Shown one piece after another: positions 9,354 through 18,007 of a stretch of 64,000 nt of DNA. Source of the stretch: Fen-1258 sp041658245. GTDB lineage: Bacteria; Bacteroidota; Ignavibacteria; Ignavibacteriales; Melioribacteraceae. The notes under the pieces were generated by a model, which searched no databases, was not told the origin of the DNA, and was given only the letters and a program-made list of their open reading frames with translations. The stretch's first letter is position 1; the number at the start of each line of letters is the position of its first letter. Both the position numbers and the translations under genes were made by a program. Location: the NCBI GenBank assembly GCA_041658245.1, contig JBBAAM010000015.1, positions 1-64,000 of the forward strand, given 5' to 3'.

Positions 9354-10683
9354 ACTTTTAGTACCGAAACAAATAGTAACAGTTAATTCTAAAAATGAAA
9401 TTCTTCCAAACCATGCGGTTGAAATAGCTAATGGAAAGATTGAAAGAATCATACCGCTCAAAAATCTAAAAACATCTGAATACGATGGAGACATTTTAGA
9501 TTATCACAATTACACACTCATTCCGGGATTCATTCAAACTCACATTCATCTTTGCCAAACATTATTCAGAGGATTGGCAGATGATCTTGAGTTGTTAGAC
9601 TGGCTGCAAAAAAGAATTTTCCCTTACGAGAATACACACACAAAAAGTTCGCTACAGGCATCAGTACGATTAGGATTATTCGATCTTCTAACCGGCGGAA
9701 CAACTACAATACTCGATATGGGTACTCTTCGTTACCAGGAAATTATTTTTGATGAATTGATCTCTTCCGGCATCCGTGCTTTTGCAGGTAACTGTATGAT
9801 GGATAAGAATGAATTGTATCCTGCATTTTGTGAAACCACAGATTGGAATCTAAAATTTACTTATGATTGGGCTAAGTCATTTCATAACTCAAACAATGGT
9901 AAAGTGAAATACGGATTCGCTCCGCGTTTTGTTTTATCATGTTCTGAAAAACTTCTCAAAGAAACAAAAGAGATGATGAAAGATTTTCCCGGTTCCTTAT
10001 TCCATACCCACTCTTCAGAAAATAAATCTGAAATTGAAACCGTTAAACGAATGACCGGAAAAGAAAATGTAGAATATTTTGAATCAATTGGAATTCTTGA
10101 CCAAAATACTATTCTGGCTCATTGCATACATTTGAATGACGATGAAGTAAAGACTTTAAAAACAAATTCAGTAAGGGTTGCACATTGTCCATCGTCAAAT
10201 CTAAAACTTGGCTCCGGTATTGCAAACATTCCGCGCTACATCAAAGAAGGAATTTCTGTTTCACTCGGTGCGGATGGCGCTCCTTGCAATAACGGATTAA
10301 GTATATTCAATGAGATGCGGCTTGCTGCTTTGATCCAAAAGCCGATTCACGGTTCAACTGTTATGGATGCTTTAACTGTTTTCCGACTTGCTACAATTGA
10401 AGGTGCTAAAGCTCTCCATATCGAAAAAAAGGTGGGAAGTATTGAAGCCGGAAAGAAAGCTGATATTGTATTACTTGATCTTGAGAAGGCAGATCAACCT
10501 ATTCAGCTAAGTGATGATCAGATATATTCGAGCATTATCTATTCATCTTCCAAAGAGAATGTAAAAGCTGTTATGATTGATGGGGAATTAGTGATGGATG
10601 ATGGAAGATGTTTGATGTTTGATGAGGATGAATTGATTAAGAAGAGTAAAAAAGAATTAAATCAATTAATAAAACGGTGTTGA
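9343..10683 (+). CDS. Amidohydrolase, MTA/SAH deaminase-like (TrzA/AtzA family)
   Basis: 446 aa from ATG 9343; this start overlaps the upstream gene by 11 bp and puts the usual short beta-sandwich N-terminus at the front. Metal ligands of the amidohydrolase barrel are His67 and His69 (QTHIHLCQTLFRG), then HTHSSE, LAHCIHL and the Asp of LGADGAP. AHCPSSNLKLGSG and NNGLSIFNEMR match the 5'-methylthioadenosine/S-adenosylhomocysteine deaminase branch; a guanine or other aminohydrolase remains possible. Cytosolic, probably purine or SAM salvage. Confidence 0.85.
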   Translation: MKRKLLVPKQIVTVNSKNEILPNHAVEIANGKIERIIPLKNLKTSEYDGDILDYHNYTLIPGFIQTHIHLCQTLFRGLADDLELLDWLQKRIFPYENTHTKSSLQASVRLGLFDLLTGGTTTILDMGTLRYQEIIFDELISSGIRAFAGNCMMDKNELYPAFCETTDWNLKFTYDWAKSFHNSNNGKVKYGFAPRFVLSCSEKLLKETKEMMKDFPGSLFHTHSSENKSEIETVKRMTGKENVEYFESIGILDQNTILAHCIHLNDDEVKTLKTNSVRVAHCPSSNLKLGSGIANIPRYIKEGISVSLGADGAPCNNGLSIFNEMRLAALIQKPIHGSTVMDALTVFRLATIEGAKALHIEKKVGSIEAGKKADIVLLDLEKADQPIQLSDDQIYSSIIYSSSKENVKAVMIDGELVMDDGRCLMFDEDELIKKSKKELNQLIKRC

Positions 10684-10689
10684 TTTTTT

Positions 10690-10780
10690 TCAGTGTATCT
10701 CAGTGCAAACTCTGTGAACTTCGTGTAATGGTTTTCTTTCACAGAGCAACACAAAGGAGTCACTGAGAACCACAGAGCTA
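10690..10780. repeat. Inverted pair of period-11 word arrays (CTCTGTG/CACAGAG element)
   Basis: Left arm reads as 11-mers TTCAGTGTAT, CTCAGTGCAAA, CTCTGTGAACT, TCGTGTAATGG; right arm reads TTTCACAGAGC, AACACAAAGGA, GTCACTGAGAA, CCACAGAGCTA. CTCAGTG (10699-10705) and CTCTGTG (10710-10716) are the complements of CACTGAG (10761-10767) and CACAGAG (10740-10746) in nested order, so the transcript can fold on itself. It fills the amidohydrolase-rdgB gap. Confidence 0.75.
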
Positions 10781-10794
10781 AAACATTGATGATT

Positions 10795-11379
10795 ATGAAA
10801 ATAATATTTGCTACACAGAATAAAGGTAAAGCGAAAGAGGTAAAAGCAATCTTTGCCGGTTCATCAATCGAAATTATTTCTCTCTACGATCTTGGCAACA
10901 ACATTGATATCGAAGAGCATGGGACAACCTTCCGCGAGAACGCATTTATCAAAGCGAGAACAGTTTATGATATTTACAAAGTACCGGTAGTTGCCGATGA
11001 CTCCGGTTTGGAGTTATCACAACTTAATGGAAGACCCGGCGTTTACTCAGCGCGTTACGCGGGCGAGAATTGTACTTACGAAGACAACAATCTTAAAGTG
11101 ATTGATGAGCTTAAAGAATTTCCGGAACCTCATAGAGCAAAGTTTATATGCTTCGCTGTTTATTTCGATGGTAAAAATGAAAGAGAAGCTGTTGGCGAAT
11201 TGCATGGATATATCATTAAAGAACAACGCGGTACAAATGGTTTTGGTTACGATCCGATCTTCATTCCGGATGGGTACGAAAAAACAATTTCGGAATTGGA
11301 CTTTGACTTTAAAAACACAATTAGCCACCGAGCCAGGTCTTTTACAGTTCTTAAAGAAAAGTTGATGGTACTCGATTAA
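10795..11379 (+). CDS. rdgB: XTP/dITP diphosphatase (RdgB/HAM1)
   Basis: House-cleaning pyrophosphatase that hydrolyses ITP, dITP and XTP. The N-terminal substrate motif IIFATQNKGKAKEV and the catalytic VADDSGLEL followed by GRPGVYSARYAG identify it, and GTNGFGYDPIF is the usual third motif. About 194 aa, normal length. ATG 10795 is preferred over TTG 10786 and ATG 10789 because it begins the protein directly with the first beta strand. Confidence 0.95.
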   Translation: MKIIFATQNKGKAKEVKAIFAGSSIEIISLYDLGNNIDIEEHGTTFRENAFIKARTVYDIYKVPVVADDSGLELSQLNGRPGVYSARYAGENCTYEDNNLKVIDELKEFPEPHRAKFICFAVYFDGKNEREAVGELHGYIIKEQRGTNGFGYDPIFIPDGYEKTISELDFDFKNTISHRARSFTVLKEKLMVLD

Positions 11380-11397
11380 TATTCAAAATTTGAATAT
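11379..11397. repeat. AT-rich palindrome after rdgB
   Basis: ATATTCAAA and TTTGAATAT around one central base form a 9-bp hairpin starting at the rdgB stop codon. There is no T-run, so a terminator role is uncertain. Confidence 0.4.
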
Positions 11398-11463
11398 AGA
11401 TTTATATATTCGATTGTAAGAATTGATTTGTAAATTAATAAAGTAAAAAGAGGCAAGCGTTCA

Positions 11464-12660
11464 ATGGAATGGATATTACTGATTCTGTGGATATTAATAA
11501 TTAATGGCGGATTGGGTGGTCAATACATTCTTAATTGGATGGGCAATCAGCCAAAGTATGTTGGAAACCAACCGGTAGGTGTTTCACCAGGCGTGATGAC
11601 CTGGTGGAGAGAATTATCAAAGCTTACATGGGCTGTAATTGCGGTAATTACCGAAGTGGTGCGCGGAAAGAATGTGAAGTACTTATGGCCCGGTGCCATT
11701 TCAATGGCTACTATTGTTATTTGTGCTTTCACAGGAGTCATAGAAAATATCGGTTTCTTTTATTTGCCTAGATTTTATTCTCCTCACCTTTATGCGCCAT
11801 ACGTGAATGTGTATCTCATTTTGCTGCCGTTTTTCGGAAAATTTCTATTTAACGCTGCAATTAGAAAGGAACATTGGATAGGTATTTCGCTTGTAGTGAT
11901 AGGACTTGCTGCGCCACATATTCCATGGTTGATAGGAATAAATACTTCTGCTGATAATGCTCTCGATTTTACGGCAATAATTTGGATTCTCATCATAAAC
12001 GCCTGTCTTTGTTCACAACAAATTTTAAACAACAAAACTGTTCAGACCGCAAAACAAGGCGTAGGTCCAAATGCATTAGTGTTTTGGCGGGAAATATGGA
12101 AGATGCTTTTTATTACTTCCGCATTATTTATTTTCCCTCTTGTAGGCAATATGATTCGTGTAAATATTCCGGATCAGGTTCCGATAACCACATTTGAAAC
12201 TAGAGTCTTGGCAAAAGTTGATGAGGGTAAAAAAACTCTTCTGCTCGAATCATACGATAAAACTAAAGACGGGTATGTTTTAAAAGCCAATTTACCGGAA
12301 GAAGTAGAAACAAATATAAAAGCTGCCTTTTCTTCTGTAGATTATAATAGATTTTTTGCTCTGTTCGATGGAAGTATAATTCCTAAAAACTGGTGGCCGA
12401 TTTTATTCGTAATAGCTGCGGGATTAACCGGTTATATATATAGCTTCGGATTTTTCAAGTTATCAAAATTTGCCGCGCATTTCTGGGTTCCATACACAAA
12501 CGTCTGGTTGGCTTTTCTTCCTTTAATTATGCTGCTCTTTGGAAAAGATGTTACTCTCTTTCAGATTATTGGGGCAGTAATCGTAACTGCCGGTCTCATG
12601 GTTGGTGTATCAGATTACAGTCGCCATAAAGTTGAGGAGATAGAAAAAAAGTATAAGTAA
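11464..12660 (+). CDS. Multi-span membrane protein with internal duplication (DMT/EamA-like)
   Basis: 398 aa with about nine or ten hydrophobic segments. The two halves are clearly related: WILIINGGLGGQYILN...TWWRELSKLTWAV near the N-terminus matches WILIINACLCSQQILN...VFWREIWKMLFIT after residue 165, and YAPYVNVYLILLPFFGK matches WVPYTNVWLAFLPLI. Duplicated halves of this kind are the architecture of drug/metabolite (EamA) transporters, but a typical EamA signature is not obvious. A soluble insert of about 80 residues (roughly 240-310) separates the last segments. Substrate unknown. Confidence 0.65.
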   Translation: MEWILLILWILIINGGLGGQYILNWMGNQPKYVGNQPVGVSPGVMTWWRELSKLTWAVIAVITEVVRGKNVKYLWPGAISMATIVICAFTGVIENIGFFYLPRFYSPHLYAPYVNVYLILLPFFGKFLFNAAIRKEHWIGISLVVIGLAAPHIPWLIGINTSADNALDFTAIIWILIINACLCSQQILNNKTVQTAKQGVGPNALVFWREIWKMLFITSALFIFPLVGNMIRVNIPDQVPITTFETRVLAKVDEGKKTLLLESYDKTKDGYVLKANLPEEVETNIKAAFSSVDYNRFFALFDGSIIPKNWWPILFVIAAGLTGYIYSFGFFKLSKFAAHFWVPYTNVWLAFLPLIMLLFGKDVTLFQIIGAVIVTAGLMVGVSDYSRHKVEEIEKKYK

Positions 12661-12913
12661 GGTTATGTTTTAGAGAGTTGTAGTAAGTTAAATTCAATAA
12701 AGTATTTATGCTTGTAAATGCTGTTTTAATGGGAATATTTTATTGACAATTAATTAGAAATGTTTATTATATTTCCTTAAGAAATTCCCAAAATTTCTAA
12801 TCTTATGAAAGAAAATAAATACTCCGATCGTAAACACAATATGAACTTTTTCGATAATAAAGTTGTCTAATATATAGCAAAGAATATTTTTAACATTCTT
12901 TGGGGAAAACCAG
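12661..12913 (+). promoter_or_regulatory. Intergenic region with Bacteroidota-type promoter candidate and hairpins
   Basis: TTG (12743-12745), 22 nt, then TATATTTC (12768-12775) is one base away from the TAnnTTTG -7 box of Bacteroidota promoters. Overlapping or just after it are ATTAGAAAT (12753-12761)/ATTTCTAAT (12793-12801) and AGAAATT (12780-12786)/AATTTCT (12792-12798), inverted repeats that could be an operator. Nothing else is seen in this 250-bp gap. Confidence 0.5.
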
Positions 12914-13243
12914 ATGACAAATAATTTTAACCTTACTAAAAATGATTCTAATGATGTAGATTATTCATTAGAGAACAAAGACTATTTTCATGAAATTCTC
13001 AATGAGATGAAATCTTTTCAAGAAAAGGATGCCTTAAGCCATCTTGAAATTAAAAAGACAACAAAATATTTAGTTAATTCTTTTAATCGAGAAGAAATTT
13101 CACGAGAAACTCTCGAGGATCTATTAAAAATATTACTCTCGTCGTATGTTCAATTAAAATTCGACGAGAAATTTCTTAAAAAAAAGTATAAGTTTTACCG
13201 TCTTTTACCGAAATCCATTTATTTTGAGAGGGAGAATGCATAA
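12914..13243 (+). CDS. Hypothetical protein
   Basis: 109 aa, not recognised. Charged and mostly helical (NKDYFHEILNEMKSF, EISRETLEDLLKILLSS), no signal peptide or membrane segment. Its stop and the next start overlap by one base (TAATG), so it forms a two-gene cassette with the downstream membrane protein. Confidence 0.6.
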   Translation: MTNNFNLTKNDSNDVDYSLENKDYFHEILNEMKSFQEKDALSHLEIKKTTKYLVNSFNREEISRETLEDLLKILLSSYVQLKFDEKFLKKKYKFYRLLPKSIYFERENA

Positions 13244-13563
13244 TGGAGGAACAGCAAAATACAGAAAGTGGGGAAAATGGGAAAATCGAAGATCTGCAAA
13301 AAAAAGATAACGACGTAAACCAGCCTCCCGAAAAACAGTTTCAATCTAATCAAGGCGATGTTAAAGAATTTATTAAAGATATGCCCGCCCCATTCAGAAA
13401 GACTATTGAAACAGCAATGATGCAATTTTCTTCATCTGGGGGGCGTATCGGACATCCTCTTTTTGATAAATTTAACGACAAACATATAGACAAGTTTCTC
13501 GATTATTCTCAAGAGGATGACAATAATCTTTATAAATTAAGAAGCTCAAATCGATGGTTTTAA
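13243..13563 (+). CDS. Soluble part of a frameshifted small membrane protein
   Basis: 106 aa ending in LRSSNRWF then stop. The acidic N-terminus is followed by a conserved-looking stretch (HPLFDKFNDKHIDKFLDYSQEDD). Directly after the stop another frame continues with NLAYTIVGIALLILL and two membrane segments. Reading the T4 run at 13558-13561 as T3 would give a continuous SSNRWFNLAYTIVG, so this is most likely the front of one roughly 160-aa protein with a C-terminal two-helix anchor. It resembles DUF2335-type layouts, but I cannot confirm the family. Confidence 0.6.
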   Translation: MEEQQNTESGENGKIEDLQKKDNDVNQPPEKQFQSNQGDVKEFIKDMPAPFRKTIETAMMQFSSSGGRIGHPLFDKFNDKHIDKFLDYSQEDDNNLYKLRSSNRWF

Positions 13564-13729
13564 TCTTGCCTATACAATAGTTGGAATTGCACTTCTTATA
13601 TTGTTAATTATTTTTCTATTACCTTCTAATAAAGACTTATTGGTGGAGATATTAAAGTTAATTGTCATTTTCGCCGCTGGAGTCGGTGGAGGTTATGGAC
13701 TTAAATCACATTTAGATAAACAGAAATAA
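13562..13729 (+). pseudogene. C-terminal membrane part of the same gene, out of frame
   Basis: Encodes NLAYTIVGIALLILLIIFLL as first membrane helix, then LKLIVIFAAGVGGGYGL as second, ending KSHLDKQK and TAA at 13727. There is no usable start codon between the in-frame stop at 13538 and the helix, so it is not an independent gene. It is joined to the preceding gene by a one-base insertion in a T-run, real or a sequencing error. Confidence 0.65.
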
Positions 13730-13920
13730 CTTTTATTCATCTTTGTTAAATTGTATTTAGTAAGTCCCTCCGTATTTTAGTAAAACTCTTTCAGGAAGTC
13801 TTATGAAACCGTTTCAAGTTAAGTAGCTTTAATCTTCCTTTAACCAAGTCATTACTATCAATAATGATCTGAGTCGTTTTAAGGAAGAATAAATTTGTTT
13901 ATAGCCAAAAGTAAATGAAT

Positions 13921-14619
13921 CTATTTCTCTGCAATTACAACTTGTACTAGCCCGAATGTAAGCGAATGTCTTTCAACTCTGGAGAAACCGCATTCATTAA
14001 AAAGTTTTACAAGATCTACTTTCTTGTCGAATTCGCCAACCGATTCTGGCAAATATGTATAAGCTTCTTTGTCCTTGGAAATCAAGCGACCGATAAATGG
14101 TAAAACTTTGTTAAAGTAAAAGAGATAGAAATTTCTTACTAGTGGATTTGAGGGAAGACGAAACTCCAGCACGGTCACTTTGCCATTGTCGGAAAGAATT
14201 CGATTGAATGATCTGAAGGCTTGGGGGATATCGTAAAAGTTACGAACTCCAAATGCAACGGTGATATTTGTAAATGATCCATCTTTGAATGGTAAAAATT
14301 CTGCTACAGTTTCTACAACTTTGCCGTTTATCCAACCAGCTTTTTTATTGAAGAGAGAAAGCATATTGAATGAAAGATCAGCACCAAAGATTTTTTCTAC
14401 ACCTGACTTCTTAGCGCTAATTGCAAAATCCCCGGTGCCGCAAGCTATATCCAACAATTTAGATTCTGATGACATCACGGAAAGTTTTATTGCTTTTTTA
14501 CGCCAGTAAAAATCTACTCCTGCACTTAAGAAATGATTTAAAAAATCATACCTGTGAGAAATAGAATCAAAAATTCTTCTCACCTGCGGTTTTTTATTTG
14601 CGCCTTCCATCTTTCCCAA
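13921..14619 (-). CDS. menG: Demethylmenaquinone methyltransferase (UbiE/MenG)
   Basis: 232-aa SAM-dependent C-methyltransferase for the last step of menaquinone (or the matching ubiquinone step) synthesis. IFDSISHRYDFLNHFLSAG is the family N-terminal motif, LLDIACGTGDFAI the SAM site, and the end FGLVQVVIAEK is characteristic. Menaquinone is the usual quinone in this bacterial group, so menG is the better name. Divergent from the Cys-rich small gene with about 40 bp between starts. Confidence 0.93.
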   Translation of the reverse strand: MGKMEGANKKPQVRRIFDSISHRYDFLNHFLSAGVDFYWRKKAIKLSVMSSESKLLDIACGTGDFAISAKKSGVEKIFGADLSFNMLSLFNKKAGWINGKVVETVAEFLPFKDGSFTNITVAFGVRNFYDIPQAFRSFNRILSDNGKVTVLEFRLPSNPLVRNFYLFYFNKVLPFIGRLISKDKEAYTYLPESVGEFDKKVDLVKLFNECGFSRVERHSLTFGLVQVVIAEK

Positions 14620-14659
14620 CTTTATGGTAATTTTTCTATAGTATTAACAAGGCAAATTT

Positions 14660-14983
14660 ATGGATAAATATTTAAAAGCATTAAAACAAAATGTATGTTC
14701 GATATGTGTTGATTCCAACGAAAAAGGCGGCTGCACTTTAAACGAAAAAGAATCTTGTGCGGTTGAATTATATCTTCCTATGATTTTGGAAGTCGTCCAT
14801 AGTGCTGACAGTGAGGACATCAAAGAATTACATAATAAATTACGAGAGACTATTTGTTTTGAATGTCGCACTCAAGAAGGCGGTAATTGCTATCTGCGCG
14901 AAGACGCAAATTGTGCACTTGACAGATATTTTTCTCTTATTGTTGAAACCATTCAAAAAGTAGATGCCGGTTTTGTTTCTTGA
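14660..14983 (+). CDS. Small protein with duplicated four-cysteine motif
   Basis: 107 aa, two tandem copies of one unit. Copy 1 (about residues 10-45): CSIC, eight residues, C, seven residues, C, then AVELYLPMILEVV. Copy 2 (about 65-100): CFEC, eight residues, C, seven residues, C, then ALDRYFSLIVETI. Eight cysteines in two matching C-x2-C-x8-C-x7-C sets look like metal or Fe-S ligands. No redox or membrane domain is fused. Function unknown; divergent from menG. Confidence 0.75.
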   Translation: MDKYLKALKQNVCSICVDSNEKGGCTLNEKESCAVELYLPMILEVVHSADSEDIKELHNKLRETICFECRTQEGGNCYLREDANCALDRYFSLIVETIQKVDAGFVS

Positions 14984-15053
14984 TCTTGCTCTTTCTCTTT
15001 CTCTTGATCGTACTTAAGTTATTAAAGAGATCAAGATCATGAGCAAGAACAAA
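14979..15053. repeat. Inverted pair of period-6 word arrays
   Basis: Left arm: CTTGAT, CTTGCT, CTTTCT, CTTTCT, CTTGAT, CGTACT (14979-15014). Right arm: ATCAAG, ATCATG, AGCAAG, AACAAA (15030-15053). TCTTGCTC pairs with GAGCAAGA and TCTTGATC with GATCAAGA in nested order. It lies between two convergent genes and may act as a bidirectional terminator. Confidence 0.7.
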
Positions 15054-15054
15054 T

Positions 15055-15990
15055 TCAAAAATACTTTTCAGCTCGAATTCTTAACCACCAATTATAAATG
15101 TATTCCCCACTCCACAATGTAAAAATCATAAAGAATAATCCACCTATTAAATCTACAACGTAATGATATCTAAGATAAACTGTTGCAAATATTAATAGAG
15201 TACCATTTATAATAAAAAACCATTTCAATTTACTTCCGAACTTCACCGATAGAAACATAACCAGCAGAGTCATTTGTGTATGCCCGCTTGGGAAAGCATC
15301 GCGCTGAACGATCATAGCGGGATTAATTGTTCCGCTTGGAATTGATTCTCCGCTGTTAACTATCTCTCGTAAAAAATCAGTAATAAATAGTCCAGGTAGC
15401 TCGATGTTGCTCATTTCGAAATTGTGCAATGTAAAGCGCGGACCAATTGCCGGTACTAATATGTAACCAATGAATGAAAGACAGAAACCGTAAACTATTA
15501 TGAACGCAGAAAAATCAAATTCCTTCAGTTTATTCTGGTACATCAAATCAAATCCAAGAATAACCGGTAGGAAGTAAAATGTACCATACACAATTTGTAG
15601 AAGTTCTGTTAAATATGGATTGGCGATTTTGTAGAGTTCTACAGTCGGATCAGTTCTGAAAATAAATCGGTCAATTAGAATTAGATAGTCATCGTAAATT
15701 ATTCCTCGGATCGGATCAATCATATAATACAGTTCTTTGAATATGAAAAAAACAAATGGTACTAAATACCACAGATGTAGTTGCCGCCACACAAATTTTT
15801 TGGTTTTTTCAGATTGATAGGAAACAAGAAAGATAAAAACAATAATCAGTGTATTCGCCATGAGGTGAGAATACCATTGGCTGACCTTTTGCATGAAGAC
15901 AATATTTAAGAAAGAGAGGAGGATCAGAAAGACAACTATAATAATATCCACCGCAGTAAAATATTTTATTATTGATCTGAACTGTTTCAT
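15055..15990 (-). CDS. PAP2-superfamily membrane phosphatase
   Basis: 311 aa with about seven membrane segments. The PAP2 motifs are FPSGHTQM and YLRYHYVVDLIGG, containing the catalytic histidines; the first motif (KX6RP) is not clear. This arrangement resembles the membrane lipid phosphatase or inositolphosphorylceramide-synthase-like branch, so it may act on a polyprenyl or phospholipid phosphate at the membrane. It is 25 bp downstream of rsmA on the same strand. Confidence 0.82.
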   Translation of the reverse strand: MKQFRSIIKYFTAVDIIIVVFLILLSFLNIVFMQKVSQWYSHLMANTLIIVFIFLVSYQSEKTKKFVWRQLHLWYLVPFVFFIFKELYYMIDPIRGIIYDDYLILIDRFIFRTDPTVELYKIANPYLTELLQIVYGTFYFLPVILGFDLMYQNKLKEFDFSAFIIVYGFCLSFIGYILVPAIGPRFTLHNFEMSNIELPGLFITDFLREIVNSGESIPSGTINPAMIVQRDAFPSGHTQMTLLVMFLSVKFGSKLKWFFIINGTLLIFATVYLRYHYVVDLIGGLFFMIFTLWSGEYIYNWWLRIRAEKYF

Positions 15991-16015
15991 TAAGAAGATA
16001 ATTTCTTTGTATCTA

Positions 16016-16801
16016 TTATTTTTTATTTAACAACTTCTGGATTATTCGTGTAAGATCAACAAACTCATTAATCGTTAATTCTTCTGCCCGCCTTGACACA
16101 TCGAATTCATTCTGATCAATATTGATATCCTTGAACACGCTGTTACGGAGTGAGTTCTTTAACTTTTTCCGCCGGTTACCGAATGAGGCTTTTACAACCT
16201 GAATAAATAATTTGAAATCAAGTTCAATCGGTAATTTCTTGTCAAAATTTAGATGTATGATTGCAGAGTCAACTTTGGGTTTTGGGTAAAATACATTTGG
16301 AGAGATCTTAAAACATAATTTTGTATCGGCAAAAAAATTAAGTAATACTCCAAGTATGCCGTAATCATCACTGCATTCTTCTGCGGTGATCCTTTTGGCG
16401 ACCTCAAACTGGACCATCATCATTGCATCTTTCACCATGGAACGGTTCTCGATAAGCTTGAAAAGAATTGGCGATGTAATATTGTACGGTATGTTGCCGA
16501 TGATTCGCAGCGGTTTCTCATCGGAGTAATTATTCAGATCCAGCTTAATGAAATCATAATTTATTACATGAACAGATGGATAACTCAAAGCCAAACTTTC
16601 AACCACACGCTTATCTATCTCAACAGCGTAAAGTTTTCTAACTTTGTGAACAAGTTCGGCAGTTAGAGCACCGGTACCGGGTCCGATCTCAATAACTACG
16701 TCATCATTTCCCGGATCGAACTCATTTACAATTTTTTGGATGACATTTTTATCAACCAGATAATTCTGCCCAAATCTTTTTAAAGGTGTTGGTTTTGGCA
16801 T
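16016..16801 (-). CDS. rsmA: 16S rRNA dimethyladenosine transferase (RsmA/KsgA)
   Basis: 261 aa. Dimethylates the two adjacent adenosines in the 3'-terminal helix of 16S rRNA during small-subunit maturation. GQNYLVDKNVIQKIV, VIEIGPGTGALT (SAM site) and the catalytic NIPYNITSPIL are all present; the C-terminal helical domain is complete. Confidence 0.95.
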   Translation of the reverse strand: MPKPTPLKRFGQNYLVDKNVIQKIVNEFDPGNDDVVIEIGPGTGALTAELVHKVRKLYAVEIDKRVVESLALSYPSVHVINYDFIKLDLNNYSDEKPLRIIGNIPYNITSPILFKLIENRSMVKDAMMMVQFEVAKRITAEECSDDYGILGVLLNFFADTKLCFKISPNVFYPKPKVDSAIIHLNFDKKLPIELDFKLFIQVVKASFGNRRKKLKNSLRNSVFKDINIDQNEFDVSRRAEELTINEFVDLTRIIQKLLNKK

Positions 16802-16893
16802 TTTCTTTATACTAAATATGAATTTTCTGTGTGCAATATAAATTTCTTCGCTTTAACTTATAGCCATGATTTTACTTTTAAAGGTGAATTAAG

Positions 16894-17988
16894 TTGCTGT
16901 TTGAAATAATATTTTTAATCGGGCTTTCACTCTATTTTATCCAACTTGTGATATTTACTATTGGAACTGGTAAGAAGTATCATAAAATACCGGAAGATAA
17001 ATATCCATCAGCGACCGTAATTGTAGCTGCTAGGAATGAAGAAAATAATATTCTCGATTGTTTACAATCTCTAGATAATCTTATCTATCCTGATGGAAAA
17101 CTAGAAATAATTATTGTGAACGATCATTCTACTGATTCTACCGGAGAGATTATTGGATCATTCATAAAAGATAAACCAAAATTTAGATGCATAGTTCCCA
17201 TTGAATCACTCGGTTCGCTAAAAGGAAAGACTAATGCTCTAGCGAATGCAATCAAGATATCGGAAGGGGAAATTATACTTACTACAGATGCTGATTGTAT
17301 TGTATCGCCTGAATGGGTTAAAACGCATGCTTCATATTATAATGAAAACGTTGGTTTTGTGGGCGGATTTACCACTCAACAAGATCAAAATCCATTTTCA
17401 GGAATGCAAGCGATTGATTTTGTTTATCTCCTTACAGTTGCCGCAGGATCAATAAATCTTGGTAAACCATTAAGCTGTATTGGCAACAATATGTCTTACC
17501 GGAAAAGTGTTTACAATAAAGTTGGTGGTTACGAAGGATTATCTTTTTCAGTTACGGAAGATTTTAATTTATTAATGGCAATTCATGATCTAAAAAAATA
17601 TCAAATAATTTACCCGCTCGATGTTGGCTCATTAGTTACATCGAAAGCTTGTCCTGATTGGAAAACCTTATATTGGCAAAAGAAACGCTGGGGTGTTGGA
17701 GGAATGGAAAGTGATTTGATCGCTTATTCTGTTATGGTTTGGGGATATATTGTACATGCTGCTATGCTACTTCTTCCTTTCTTTTTCTCAATGACGGGAT
17801 TATATTTAAGTATCTTTAAAATATGCGTTGATTATTTTTTTGTTAAACCTGTATTTAATAAATTAAATCTGAGGATGAAATTTTCTCACTTCATTGCATT
17901 TGAAATTTATTTTATTATTTACGTCTTAGTGCTTCCATTTATAGTTCTTCCTAATAGAAAAGTTAAATGGAAAGGAAGAACCTATTAA
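16894..17988 (+). CDS. Membrane-associated family 2 glycosyltransferase
   Basis: 364 aa. Start is TTG 16894, seven bases after AAGGTG. An N-terminal membrane helix is followed by a GT-A domain with ATVIVAARNEENNI, the donor-site VNDHSTDST, the metal-binding TTDADC and QKKRWGVGG, a processive-type Q-x-x-R-W variant. Two or three membrane segments close the protein. It probably makes or extends an envelope glycan or glycolipid; the acceptor is unknown. Confidence 0.85.
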   Translation: MLFEIIFLIGLSLYFIQLVIFTIGTGKKYHKIPEDKYPSATVIVAARNEENNILDCLQSLDNLIYPDGKLEIIIVNDHSTDSTGEIIGSFIKDKPKFRCIVPIESLGSLKGKTNALANAIKISEGEIILTTDADCIVSPEWVKTHASYYNENVGFVGGFTTQQDQNPFSGMQAIDFVYLLTVAAGSINLGKPLSCIGNNMSYRKSVYNKVGGYEGLSFSVTEDFNLLMAIHDLKKYQIIYPLDVGSLVTSKACPDWKTLYWQKKRWGVGGMESDLIAYSVMVWGYIVHAAMLLLPFFFSMTGLYLSIFKICVDYFFVKPVFNKLNLRMKFSHFIAFEIYFIIYVLVLPFIVLPNRKVKWKGRTY

Positions 17989-18007
17989 CAATATTAGGTG
18001 GACTGTT

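Noticed and set aside
10690..10780. CRISPR-like array of CACAGAG words
   Set aside because: Units are only 11 nt, degenerate, without spacers of constant length, and arranged in opposite orientations; no cas gene in the window.
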